From Spirulina sp. DLM2.Bin59 (GTDB lineage Bacteria; Cyanobacteriota; Cyanobacteriia; Cyanobacteriales; Spirulinaceae): DNA of 7,509 nt. Under the pieces are notes generated by a model. It was given only the letters and a program-made list of their open reading frames with translations, made no database searches and was not told the DNA's origin. Positions 1 to 5,812 of this stretch are shown piece after piece. The stretch covers positions 1 through 7,509 of the forward strand of contig RECT01000110.1 in assembly GCA_007693875.1 (NCBI GenBank), given 5' to 3'. Position 1 is the first letter of the stretch. Each line of letters begins with the position of its first letter. Both the position numbers and the translations under genes were made by a program.

Positions 1-77
1 TTGAACGGGAACTGGTGGAAATGATCGAACAACTAACCCCAGAAATCGCCCCCCCGGAACCCGCTATGACCGTTTAA
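1..77 (+). CDS. 3' end of an unidentified protein gene (partial)
   Basis: One frame is open from base 3 to a TAA at 75-77 and encodes the last 24 residues of a protein whose start lies outside the window. The tail reads as an acidic amphipathic helix (ERELVEMIEQL) followed by a Pro/Ala-rich end (PPEPAMTV). I do not recognise the family and 24 residues are too few to assign one. Gene-like composition and the tight convergence with the next gene, whose stop codon overlaps this one, support it as real. A chance open frame of this length cannot be excluded. Confidence 0.5.
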   Translation, partial: ERELVEMIEQLTPEIAPPEPAMTV

Positions 78-1105
78 TACACCACTGGCGAGAGCCAACC
101 TCGAAGGAAATAGTAGATCGTCGCAAAATATTCATCAATGACATCGTGGGTGATTTGGAGGGCTTGGATTGAAGGGAGGAAATCCGTCGCCGTGAGTCGT
201 CGCTCCGGTGTGCCATCGCTCTGGAATGTGTGGAAAGAACTGGGGCGGGGGACAACGCGGATCCCCACTTGACGGAAGGTTTGGGCGGCACGGCGGAGCC
301 GTAGGCCAGAAGTCACGAGGATCACAAAACTCTCTGCTAACCCGGTTTGATTGAGGATATCCCGCACCTCAACGGCGTGCATGTGGAGATGCACACCCCG
401 GTTTTCCAAAATGATCAGATCCCGGGGAATACCTAACCGTTGTAAGACGCGGCTAATATCCTCCGCCTCACTGATTTGAGTTTCATTCCCCGCAAGGTAA
501 TTGCGGGGCGGGGCGCAGATGATCACGCGGGGGGTGCTGCCTCGGGCCCGCTGTTGTTCGTAGAGGGTGGCGGTGTAAAGGAGGCGATCGCCCTGGCTCG
601 TCAATTGAATTTGGGTGCGATAGGGAATATTTGGCTCCGTTGTCCCCGATCCCAAAACGACGATCGCGCCGCTCACCTCCGGCTCAGGGGGGCAATTCAC
701 CAAACAGATGCCTTGCTTTTGAACCTCAATGGTGACGGCTTCCAGTTCGATGATTTGCGCCAATTGATAGGCAATCAGGGGATTACTGCCCAGGAGTAGC
801 GTAATCAATGCCACCCAAAGGAACGTGGGGGCAGGTTTTTCAATTTTGTCTTTCTTGATCCGCAGCACTGCCAACAACACCATCACCATGGCCAACCCGA
901 CGGGATGGAGGGGTAGGGAGACAACGCGCCACAGCACCGCCGTCGGGCCATAACTGGGGATGAAAAAGCTCACCAAGATAATCGCGATTAAAAACCCCCC
1001 ACCGAGAAACACGAGGGTCTGCCGGGGAATCACCTGCACCAAGAGGTAATAGATCAAAACCAGAATCAGCAGCAGCAGGAGCAGACTGGTGAGAATTTCA
1101 AACAT
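74..1105 (-). CDS. Membrane-anchored YdcF/DUF218 (ElyC/SanA-type) family protein
   Basis: This 343-residue protein has an N-terminal membrane part and a C-terminal DUF218 domain. Hydrophobic segments lie near residues 5-24, 31-50, 66-82 and 95-115. A soluble domain covers about 146-333, beginning with the strand and turn GAIVVLGSG and continuing through R163, ISEAEDISRVLQRLGIP (211-227) and ENRGVH (234-239) to FVILVTSGLRLRRAAQTF (260-277). This order matches the YdcF/SanA/ElyC family, linked in other bacteria to envelope integrity, but the substrate is unknown. Two family signatures are degraded. The Thr/Asn-rich stretch after the Glu is GVHLHMHAVEV, and the usual His of the Ser-x-His-x-x-Arg-Ala motif is missing (TSGLRLRRA). 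The ATG at 1105 has no clear ribosome-binding site. The gene sits 99 bp behind the pap gene on the same strand, so cotranscription is possible. The family is fairly sure, the function is not. Confidence 0.8.
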   Translation of the reverse strand: MFEILTSLLLLLLILVLIYYLLVQVIPRQTLVFLGGGFLIAIILVSFFIPSYGPTAVLWRVVSLPLHPVGLAMVMVLLAVLRIKKDKIEKPAPTFLWVALITLLLGSNPLIAYQLAQIIELEAVTIEVQKQGICLVNCPPEPEVSGAIVVLGSGTTEPNIPYRTQIQLTSQGDRLLYTATLYEQQRARGSTPRVIICAPPRNYLAGNETQISEAEDISRVLQRLGIPRDLIILENRGVHLHMHAVEVRDILNQTGLAESFVILVTSGLRLRRAAQTFRQVGIRVVPRPSSFHTFQSDGTPERRLTATDFLPSIQALQITHDVIDEYFATIYYFLRGWLSPVVY

Positions 1106-1204
1106 GGAGAACCGTTGGGGTTAGCCCCGTGAGCAGCAAATTTTAGTATCTGATAAATCTGATCCGGTGAAGAGCGAGATTGTCGGAACCTAATTCCCCA
1201 TTCC

Positions 1205-2707
1205 CTAATCCCGCAATTTTTCCCGCCGCTTCAATTCCCCACAGAGGGCCTGAATCACGCTTTCAATCACAAACACGCGGGCATAGTATTTATCATTGCC
1301 GGGAACCACGACCCAGGGGGCGGTGGGGGTGCTGGTGCGGGTGATCATCTGGTTCACCGCCACATCGTAGAGGGGCCAGCGATCGCGGTTGCGCCAATCT
1401 TCTGCAGTGAGCTTGTACTGCTTAAAGGGATCATCATCCCGTTGTTCAAAGCGGCGTAACTGTTCATCGGGGTCAATGTGGAGCCAAAACTTGACGACAA
1501 CGTAGCCGCTGGTGGTGAGCTGGGCTTCAAACTCATTGATTTCTCGGTAGGCCCGCCGCCATTCGATGTCATTGGCAAAACCTTCCACCCGCTCCACTAA
1601 AACCCGACCGTACCAACTGCGATCGCAGATGCCAATTTTTCCCGCTGGGGGCAGTGTCCGCCAAAACCGCCAGAGGTAATGGTAGCGATTTTCTTCCTCG
1701 GTGGGGGCGGCGTAGGGGTTGACCTTGTAGCTACGGGGGTCGAGGATATCCGTGAGCCGCTTAATCGCCCCCCCTTTGCCGGCGGCATCCCAGCCTTCAA
1801 ACAACAAAACCACGGGGATTTGTTGCTGGTGAATGTGGAGTTGGAGGCGGCGTAGCTCTAACTGGGCGGCCCGGAGCCGTTCCTTATAATCATCCTTGGT
1901 GAGTTTGAGGCTGAGATCGACAGCGGCGAGGGTGTTGGGTTCCGTGGGGAGGAGTTCCGTTTGGGCGCTACTGGTGGGGGGCGGTTGGATCGTGGCGCGG
2001 CGATCCAGGGCTTCGGTAATCACCGCCACCAGTTGGGAGAGGACTTTTACCCGCGCCCAATGCTCACAATTGCCCTCTACCAACGTCCAAGGGGCAACGC
2101 CGGTACTGGTTTGGACGAGCATTTCTTCAGTGAGTTGTACATATTCGTCATAGCGTTTGTGCTGTTGCCAATCTTCGGGGCGCACGCGCCAGGCGGTGAG
2201 TTCATCCTTAGCGGCTTTTTTGAGGCGTTTTTTTAACTCTTTGCGGCTGAGGTGGATGTGGAACTTGGCGATCGCCGCCCCATCTTCATACAACTGTCGC
2301 TCAAAGGCATTGATCTGGGCCATGATTTGCGGCACCCGCTCCGGGGACACCTGGGCCAAAAGGCGGTCTTCTAAAACATGGGTATACCAACTGTGGTAGA
2401 AAATGCCGATCGCCCCCTTGGGGGGCAATTGCTGCCAAAACCGCCAGAGGAAGGGATATTGAGCCTCGGTTTCCGTGGGGGGCAACGTGGTATAGACTGA
2501 AAACCCGCGCGGGTCCATATAGTTGACCATTTTTTTCACCAGCGCCCCCTTCCCCGCCGCCGCCCAACCTTCGAGGACAATGATCACCGGCAGTTTCGTC
2601 TCCCAACAGGCCTGTTGGAGCGATCGCAACTGCTGCATCAGGGCTTCTAGCTCCTGTTTATAAGTGTCTTTCTCAAGGGAGCGGTCTAAATCAAGGATTT
2701 CTAACAT
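1205..2707 (-). CDS. pap: Polyphosphate:AMP phosphotransferase, two-domain class II PPK2
   Basis: The enzyme transfers phosphate from polyphosphate to AMP to make ADP in the cytoplasm, linking the polyphosphate store to adenylate balance. Counting from the ATG at 2707 gives 500 residues, close to the roughly 500 usual for fused PPK2 proteins. There are two tandem PPK2 domains. Each has a Walker A loop: EGWAAAGKG at 46-54 and EGWDAAGKG at 304-312. A Pro/Thr-rich linker lies near 240-262. The second domain has the intact Walker B-type motif DRSWYGRVLVER (from 362) and a lid stretch ending KLTAEDW. The first domain reads YHSWYTHVLEDR at the equivalent place (from 104), so its Asp-Arg pair is lost. 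In class II PPK2 proteins the C-terminal domain is the active one, which fits. The frame extends upstream to an ATG at 2785 and a TTG at 2788, but those extra residues look like translated intergenic DNA. None of the starts has a strong Shine-Dalgarno. Confidence 0.92.
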   Translation of the reverse strand: MLEILDLDRSLEKDTYKQELEALMQQLRSLQQACWETKLPVIIVLEGWAAAGKGALVKKMVNYMDPRGFSVYTTLPPTETEAQYPFLWRFWQQLPPKGAIGIFYHSWYTHVLEDRLLAQVSPERVPQIMAQINAFERQLYEDGAAIAKFHIHLSRKELKKRLKKAAKDELTAWRVRPEDWQQHKRYDEYVQLTEEMLVQTSTGVAPWTLVEGNCEHWARVKVLSQLVAVITEALDRRATIQPPPTSSAQTELLPTEPNTLAAVDLSLKLTKDDYKERLRAAQLELRRLQLHIHQQQIPVVLLFEGWDAAGKGGAIKRLTDILDPRSYKVNPYAAPTEEENRYHYLWRFWRTLPPAGKIGICDRSWYGRVLVERVEGFANDIEWRRAYREINEFEAQLTTSGYVVVKFWLHIDPDEQLRRFEQRDDDPFKQYKLTAEDWRNRDRWPLYDVAVNQMITRTSTPTAPWVVVPGNDKYYARVFVIESVIQALCGELKRREKLRD

Positions 2708-2920
2708 CTGAGTTGGGGGAAACGTCTTTTCTCTAGGGTGGGGCCTGGAGGGGGTGATCGCCCCCAAATTTAACAAAAAACTCATCAAAAATTAACCAAG
2801 GCGAGTTTATCAACCTCGGGATGGGGGAGGGAGGGAACCCCTTGGGACTGCAATTCTCCTAAAAAATGGCGTTAGAATCAGATTCGGGATAATTACTGAG
2901 TTGAGTGAAGAGGAACGATT

Positions 2921-3349
2921 ATGCACGGCTTGCCCTATGTTGTTTTCATCGCTGCTTTGTCCGCGTTGACCAGCAGTTGTGCTGCCAGTCGGCTCCTCCA
3001 GTGTAATAACTTGGTGGCGATCGCCAATGGTGCTACAGCGGAAATTGAAATTCTCACCGAGGATCAAAACACCCAAGACCCCCTCATTTGGCTGCAAGCT
3101 GCCGATACCCTCGATAAAGCAGCCCAAGACATGCAAACGCTTGGCTTAGATGATCCCCAACTGCAACAATATCAAGGGGAATTTGTCACCATGTATACCG
3201 AGATTGCCAAGGCGACCCGCGCTTATTCCCAAAGCTATAAGGAGCTGAATCGGGAAGGGGTGGATGTGGCGAAGGTGAAGTTGGAGCAAGCTGTACAGCG
3301 GGAAACCGACTTGGTCGATGGGGTGAATACCTACTGCGCCGCCAATTGA
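2921..3349 (+). CDS. Small cyanobacterial lipoprotein-like protein of unknown function
   Basis: This protein has 142 residues. A hydrophobic N-terminus (VVFIAALSALTSSC) ends in a plausible lipobox with Cys20 as the lipidation site, although the usual basic residues at the very N-terminus are absent. The mature part is helical and charged. It has a Cys28-Asn-Asn-Leu opening, the central segment FVTMYTEIAKATRAY (88-102) and a terminal VNTYC (Cys139), so a Cys28-Cys139 disulfide is possible in the periplasm. From memory, this pattern (Q-C-N at the start, M-Y-T-E..ATR in the middle, NTYC at the end) recurs in short uncharacterised cyanobacterial proteins. No function is known to me. The ATG at 2921 follows AAGAGG at 2908-2913 with a 7-nt gap, which fixes the start. 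A GATAAT hexamer at 2888-2893 could be a -10 box, but no good -35 box accompanies it. The gene is divergent from pap and convergent with the sigma factor. Confidence 0.75.
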   Translation: MHGLPYVVFIAALSALTSSCAASRLLQCNNLVAIANGATAEIEILTEDQNTQDPLIWLQAADTLDKAAQDMQTLGLDDPQLQQYQGEFVTMYTEIAKATRAYSQSYKELNREGVDVAKVKLEQAVQRETDLVDGVNTYCAAN

Positions 3350-3355
3350 GGCCAT

Positions 3356-3382
3356 AAAAAAGGGTGAGCAGATTGCTCACCC
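3356..3382 (-). terminator. Intrinsic terminator of the sigma-factor gene
   Basis: The arms GGGTGAGCA (3362-3370) and TGCTCACCC (3374-3382) pair perfectly over 9 bp around a GAT loop. Read on the - strand, the hairpin is followed at once by six Ts (the A-run at 3356-3361), the classic intrinsic terminator layout. On the + strand no T-run follows, so it should stop the - strand sigma transcript rather than the convergent lipoprotein-like gene. It lies about 70 bp past the sigma stop codon. Confidence 0.85.
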
Positions 3383-3450
3383 CCACCTCTCACCAACACA
3401 AATTGAAGTCTTGAACATCAAATAAACGAGTGGATTGCTAGGGCGATTTC

Positions 3451-4428
3451 CTAGCTAGCCACGTATTCTTTCACCCGGGCCCGCCGTTTGCGTAATTGGT
3501 TAAGGGCCTGTTGCTCCAGTTGACGCACCCGCTCTCGACTCAAACTGAGCTGATGGCCAATTTTTGCCAAAGAAAGGGGGTTGCCATCTTCCAACCCGTA
3601 GCGCAGAATGATCACCCGCCGCTGTTGGGGGGTGAGTTCAGCGATCAGGTTTTGGAGATCCTGCCGCAGGGATTCCTGGGTGGCGTAGTCGTCAGGGGAA
3701 GAATCCTGATCTTCGAGGAGTTCAGATAACTCCGTATCATGATTGTCCCCCACCCGCATATCCAAGGAGAGGGGATGCCGGGCCACGGTCAGGTAATCCC
3801 GAACTTGGTTCGGCTCCATCTCAAGGGCGATCGCAATATCCTTAGGGGTAGCGCGGCGACCCAGTTCTTGGGCCAGTTCCCGTTGGGTTTTTTTGATTTT
3901 GTTGAGCTTTTCCGTGATGTGGATCGGCAGGCGCACCGTGCGGGATTGCTGGGCAATGGCCCGGGTAATCGCTTGGCGAATCCACCAGTAGGCATAGGTG
4001 GAAAACTTGTAACCCCGGGTAGGGTCAAATTTTTCCACGCCCCGCTCTAAACCCAGGGCCCCTTCTTGCAGCAAATCCAAAAACTCCATATTGCGTTTTT
4101 GGTATTTTTTGGCAATGGACACCACCAAGCGCAGATTGGCTTCAATCATTGCCCGTTTGGCCCGTTGCCCTTGATGCAATTGGTGCTCTAGCTCTTCTTC
4201 ACTGAGACCGGCAGCTTCGGCCCATTGGGTAGGAGTGGGTTCAGGATCCAGTTCGGCGGTCAGTCCCTCCTTGATGGTGAGCAAGGCCATCATTTGCTGG
4301 ACTTGCTTGCCGTAGTAAATTTCCTGCTCGTGGGTGAGCAGGGGGACGCGACCAATCTCCTGGAGATAAGTCCGGACAAGGTCGGTGGACACCGCTTTGG
4401 AGGCGGCTGAGAGGTTCGCTGTTGGCAT
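3451..4428 (-). CDS. Group 2 (SigB/SigD-like) RNA polymerase sigma-70 factor
   Basis: The product is a primary-like but non-essential type of sigma factor that directs RNA polymerase to -10/-35 promoters, in cyanobacteria typically under stress, darkness or light change. Counting from the ATG at 4428 gives 325 residues. Region 1.2 is at 14-40 (TDLVRTYLQEIGRVPLLTHEQE). Region 2 spans about 92-162 and includes the core-binding NMEFLDLLQEG and the -10-reading KFSTYAYWWIRQAI. Region 3 starts with RLPIHITEKLNKI. Region 4 ends with the helix-turn-helix LSLSRERVRQLEQQALNQLRKRR. The tail VKEYVAS and the linker SLDMRVGDNHDTELSELLED are typical of group 2, not of SigA. I cannot decide safely between SigB and SigD. 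The open frame continues 51 codons upstream, but homologues begin at MPTANLSAA, and AAAGGAG lies 13 nt before this ATG. The gene stands alone, with its own terminator. Confidence 0.93.
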   Translation of the reverse strand: MPTANLSAASKAVSTDLVRTYLQEIGRVPLLTHEQEIYYGKQVQQMMALLTIKEGLTAELDPEPTPTQWAEAAGLSEEELEHQLHQGQRAKRAMIEANLRLVVSIAKKYQKRNMEFLDLLQEGALGLERGVEKFDPTRGYKFSTYAYWWIRQAITRAIAQQSRTVRLPIHITEKLNKIKKTQRELAQELGRRATPKDIAIALEMEPNQVRDYLTVARHPLSLDMRVGDNHDTELSELLEDQDSSPDDYATQESLRQDLQNLIAELTPQQRRVIILRYGLEDGNPLSLAKIGHQLSLSRERVRQLEQQALNQLRKRRARVKEYVAS

Positions 4429-4586
4429 TATGGCTACAAGACTCCTTTGTTGGGTCACTATTCTATGGTGCGGGATTCTGTCTGAATTCGGCAGGGGGGC
4501 GAATGGTGAAATCTCCGAACTGGATGGGAGATTTATTGCTGCTGTGATCTTAATGGCGGAGCATTTTCCCCTGTTTGGCAATTTTG

Positions 4587-4628
4587 GTTGACAATTAAGT
4601 TGACAGAATCACATCCATTGGTTATTCT
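4587..4628 (+). promoter_or_regulatory. Consensus-like promoter with tandem GTTGACA repeat
   Basis: TTGACA at 4600-4605 matches the -35 consensus perfectly. It is followed, after exactly 17 bases, by TATTCT (4623-4628), which matches 4 of 6 bases of TATAAT. A second copy of GTTGACA begins 12 bp upstream (4587-4593 and 4599-4605). The double copy could be a duplicated -35 region or a direct-repeat operator, as bound by OmpR-class response regulators. The only sensible product downstream on this strand is the short hairpin RNA. Confidence 0.5.
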
Positions 4629-4634
4629 TACTAT

Positions 4635-4696
4635 TGTGTGAGGAGCGAACCAGAGAAGGAACCGAGACGAAACACGGCAAGTCGTCGGTTCCTTTT
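4635..4696 (+). ncRNA. Candidate sRNA of about 62 nt, possibly Yfr2 family
   Basis: A start about 7 bases after the -10 box and an end in the T-run at 4693-4696 predict a transcript of about 62 nt. Its 5' end carries GUGUGAGGAG (4636-4645), complementary to 10 of the 11 bases of ACUCCUCACAC, the highly conserved core of the cyanobacterial sRNA Yfr1. The rest folds as one long hairpin with GAAACACGGCAA in the loop. Known background: Yfr2-family RNAs are short, nearly universal in cyanobacteria, and carry a motif nearly complementary to that of Yfr1. Inference: this is a Yfr2-type or other Yfr1-pairing RNA. No open reading frame of note lies in it. I identified it by eye from promoter, motif and terminator, so the family label is less certain than the RNA itself. 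Confidence 0.5.
4656..4696 (+). terminator. Hairpin with T-run ending the candidate sRNA
   Basis: AAGGAACCGA (4656-4665) pairs perfectly with TCGGTTCCTT (4685-4694). The stem extends inward by GAC/GTC with one bulged G and closes on a loop of about 12 bases. Four Ts (4693-4696) close the + strand side and overlap the stem. The - strand side has no T-run, so the element is oriented for + strand transcription. The T-run is short, so termination may be incomplete. Confidence 0.55.
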
Positions 4697-4903
4697 CTGA
4701 TCTCACCCATTTTTCGCCATTTTCGGCTTCGCCGCCGTTGCTCCATCCGAACAACTCACTGTAGACGAAAGTGAGCGGCGATCGCCCCACATTAATATTC
4801 TCTTCCAATCTTCTTAATTCCGCACCTATCGGAGGGGAGATTTTTCCCCGTTTTGCCTAGGACTAAAGTCTTAAATTTGTCCGTTGCCCCCAATGGGTCG
4901 GTT

Positions 4904-5221
4904 TTAAAGCAGGCTATTGAGGTGAACCACCAGTTGTGGCCCCTGCATTAGCCCTTCAATGCGCTCCACTGGCTCACCGTTTTTGAACAAAACCAGGGTG
5001 GGCAGGGCTTGAATACCGTACCGTTGGGCGAGGTTGGGGTAGCGATCGCTATCGATTTTGACAATTTGCAGCCGGTCTTTGAGTTGATGACCCACCTGTT
5101 CCAATAGGGGGGCCATCACTTGGCAGGGGCCACACCAGGTGGCATAGAAATCGACAAGCACGGGCTTATCGCTTTGGTTCAGCAGGTCTTGAAAACTGGT
5201 GAATTGCTTTTTGATGGCCAT
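4904..5221 (-). CDS. trxQ: Thioredoxin, y-type (TrxQ-like)
   Basis: This is a 105-residue single-domain thioredoxin, the usual length, that reduces target disulfides in the cytoplasm and is itself reduced by a thioredoxin reductase. The active site WCGPC is at 29-33, the buried acid is Asp24 in VDFYATWCGPC, and the cis-proline is Pro74 in ALPT. The N-terminus KKQFTSFQDLLNQSDKPVL, together with FYATWCGPCQ and VKIDSDRYP, matches plant chloroplast y-type thioredoxins and the cyanobacterial TrxQ better than the m-type TrxA, which has FWAPWCGPCR. Y-type thioredoxins are linked to peroxiredoxin reduction and oxidative stress. The subtype is my reading from remembered sequences; an automated annotation might call it trxA. 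The ATG at 5221 has no strong Shine-Dalgarno. The gene is divergent from the next one across a 150-bp AT-rich gap. Confidence 0.93.
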   Translation of the reverse strand: MAIKKQFTSFQDLLNQSDKPVLVDFYATWCGPCQVMAPLLEQVGHQLKDRLQIVKIDSDRYPNLAQRYGIQALPTLVLFKNGEPVERIEGLMQGPQLVVHLNSLL

Positions 5222-5265
5222 AGAAATTGGGGAAAGGGGAAATTTTTAGGGTGTAAAGATAACCA

Positions 5266-5275
5266 AGATTAATCT
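5266..5275. promoter_or_regulatory. 10-bp palindrome in a divergent AT-rich promoter region
   Basis: AGATTAATCT is a perfect palindrome next to an A/T-rich run (5273-5290) in the gap between the divergent thioredoxin and Pro/Ala-rich genes. It could be an operator or simply part of the AT-rich promoter zone. No convincing -35/-10 pair could be fixed for either gene. Confidence 0.25.
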
Positions 5276-5371
5276 AAAATATTAAAATATGTGAACAAAA
5301 TAAGCAATTATGCCTAGGTTGGTCTGGTTGCTTTGCCCTGCTTTTGCGCGTTATTAACGGAGAGATGAACC

Positions 5372-5716
5372 ATGGTCGGCTTTTTGAAAAAACTCACCCA
5401 AAAAGGTGAAGATTTCTATTTAGAAATTAAGGATGGGGACGAAACCCCCAGCGAACCCCTCACCCCGAAGGCGAAGGCTCCCGAGCCGGCAGCCGTGGCG
5501 AAGCCCGCTGCCGTTGAGACCAAAACCACCCCAGTGGCAGCCCCGGCTCCCGTGGTGGTTCCCCCTCCCCCAGCTCCGGTGGCTGCGAAACCGGAACCGC
5601 AACCGGATGTGACGTTTGCGCCGGAATATGGCGGGACGTTGCAAACCTTTGCAAAACGGAAGCCGGGCCCTAGCCTCAGTCCGTTTATGGCCATGGCCCA
5701 ACAAATCCGCCGCTAG
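5372..5716 (+). CDS. Pro/Ala-rich small protein of unknown function
   Basis: This protein has 114 residues in three parts. First is a short charged start (MVGFLKKLTQKGEDFYLEIKDGDE). Then comes a low-complexity Ala/Pro/Val/Lys linker (about 29-79), which should be disordered. The tail is conserved-looking: TFAPEYGGTLQTF, then KRKPGPSLSPFMAMAQQIR. The basic R-x-P-G-P-S-L motif followed by a short amphipathic helix resembles, from memory, the C-termini of other short cyanobacterial proteins of unknown function. The architecture, two short ordered ends joined by a flexible linker, suggests a tether or adaptor, but that is inference. There is no signal peptide, transmembrane segment or Cys. GGAG at 5359-5362, nine bases before the ATG, supports the start. 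The high GC of the Pro/Ala linker explains the long open frames on the other strand. Confidence 0.75.
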   Translation: MVGFLKKLTQKGEDFYLEIKDGDETPSEPLTPKAKAPEPAAVAKPAAVETKTTPVAAPAPVVVPPPPAPVAAKPEPQPDVTFAPEYGGTLQTFAKRKPGPSLSPFMAMAQQIRR

Positions 5717-5717
5717 G

Positions 5718-5800
5718 GATCCCCCCCTGCCCCCCCTTAAAAAAGGGGGGGCTCTGAATCTAACCCCCTTATGAAGGGGGTCAGCGCAGCCGGGGGGATC
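5718..5800. repeat. C/G-run palindromic element with three-way-junction fold
   Basis: The outer arms GATCCCCCC (5718-5726) and GGGGGGATC (5792-5800) are perfect inverted repeats. They enclose two further perfect hairpins: GCCCCCCCTT/AAGGGGGGGC (5729-5738 with 5743-5752, loop AAAA) and ACCCCCTT/AAGGGGGT (5763-5770 with 5774-5781, loop ATG). The whole could fold as a cloverleaf with two lobes. GATC-plus-C-run palindromes of this style with CCCCCTT/AAGGGGG hairpins are, to my recollection, dispersed in many copies between genes in cyanobacterial genomes. I cannot confirm copy number here. It fills the space between two convergent genes. Confidence 0.75.
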
Positions 5801-5807
5801 GCTTTTT
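5718..5807 (+). terminator. Probable terminator using the palindromic element
   Basis: The outer stem of the element ends in GGGGGGATCGC and is followed by TTTTT (5803-5807), so a + strand transcript of the Pro/Ala-rich gene should stop here. The - strand side lacks a T-run after a stem, so for pgk the same structure would act at most as a 3'-end stabiliser. Confidence 0.5.
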
Positions 5808-5812
5808 GAAGC

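Larger units (their letters stand above)
4429..4903. other. 475-bp gap without a credible protein gene
   Basis: From left to right this gap holds the 5' region of the sigma gene, a tandem GTTGACA repeat, a + strand promoter-like pair, a hairpin with a T-run (see the sRNA entry), one HIP1 octamer at 4778-4785, and the 3' flank of the thioredoxin gene. That flank has only short weak palindromes, such as GACTAAAGTC at 4861-4870, and no clear terminator. A 91-codon - strand frame across the middle (4533-4808) has no family resemblance or ribosome-binding site that I can see. Confidence 0.6.

Noticed and set aside
1148..1163. Direct repeat ATCTGAT x2 between pap and the YdcF-like gene
   Set aside because: The repeat is only 7 bases in AT-rich spacer with no promoter pair that fits it; chance is likely.
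2708..2788. N-terminal extension of the polyphosphate:AMP phosphotransferase from TTG 2788 or ATG 2785
   Set aside because: The inner ATG gives the usual length of about 500 residues and the usual MLEILDLD-type start; the added residues look like translated spacer.
4429..4581. 51-codon N-terminal extension of the sigma factor
   Set aside because: Family members begin at MPTANLSAA; the extension has no sigma-like content, and AAAGGAG precedes the inner ATG.
4533..4808. 91-codon open frame on the - strand between the sigma and thioredoxin genes
   Set aside because: It has no recognisable domain or good ribosome-binding site, and it runs through the sRNA hairpin and the promoter-like repeat. 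It looks like a chance frame.
5416..5704. Long - strand open frames opposite the Pro/Ala-rich gene
   Set aside because: They are by-products of its GC-rich low-complexity codons (Gly/Ala/Thr-rich mirror translations) and have no features of their own.
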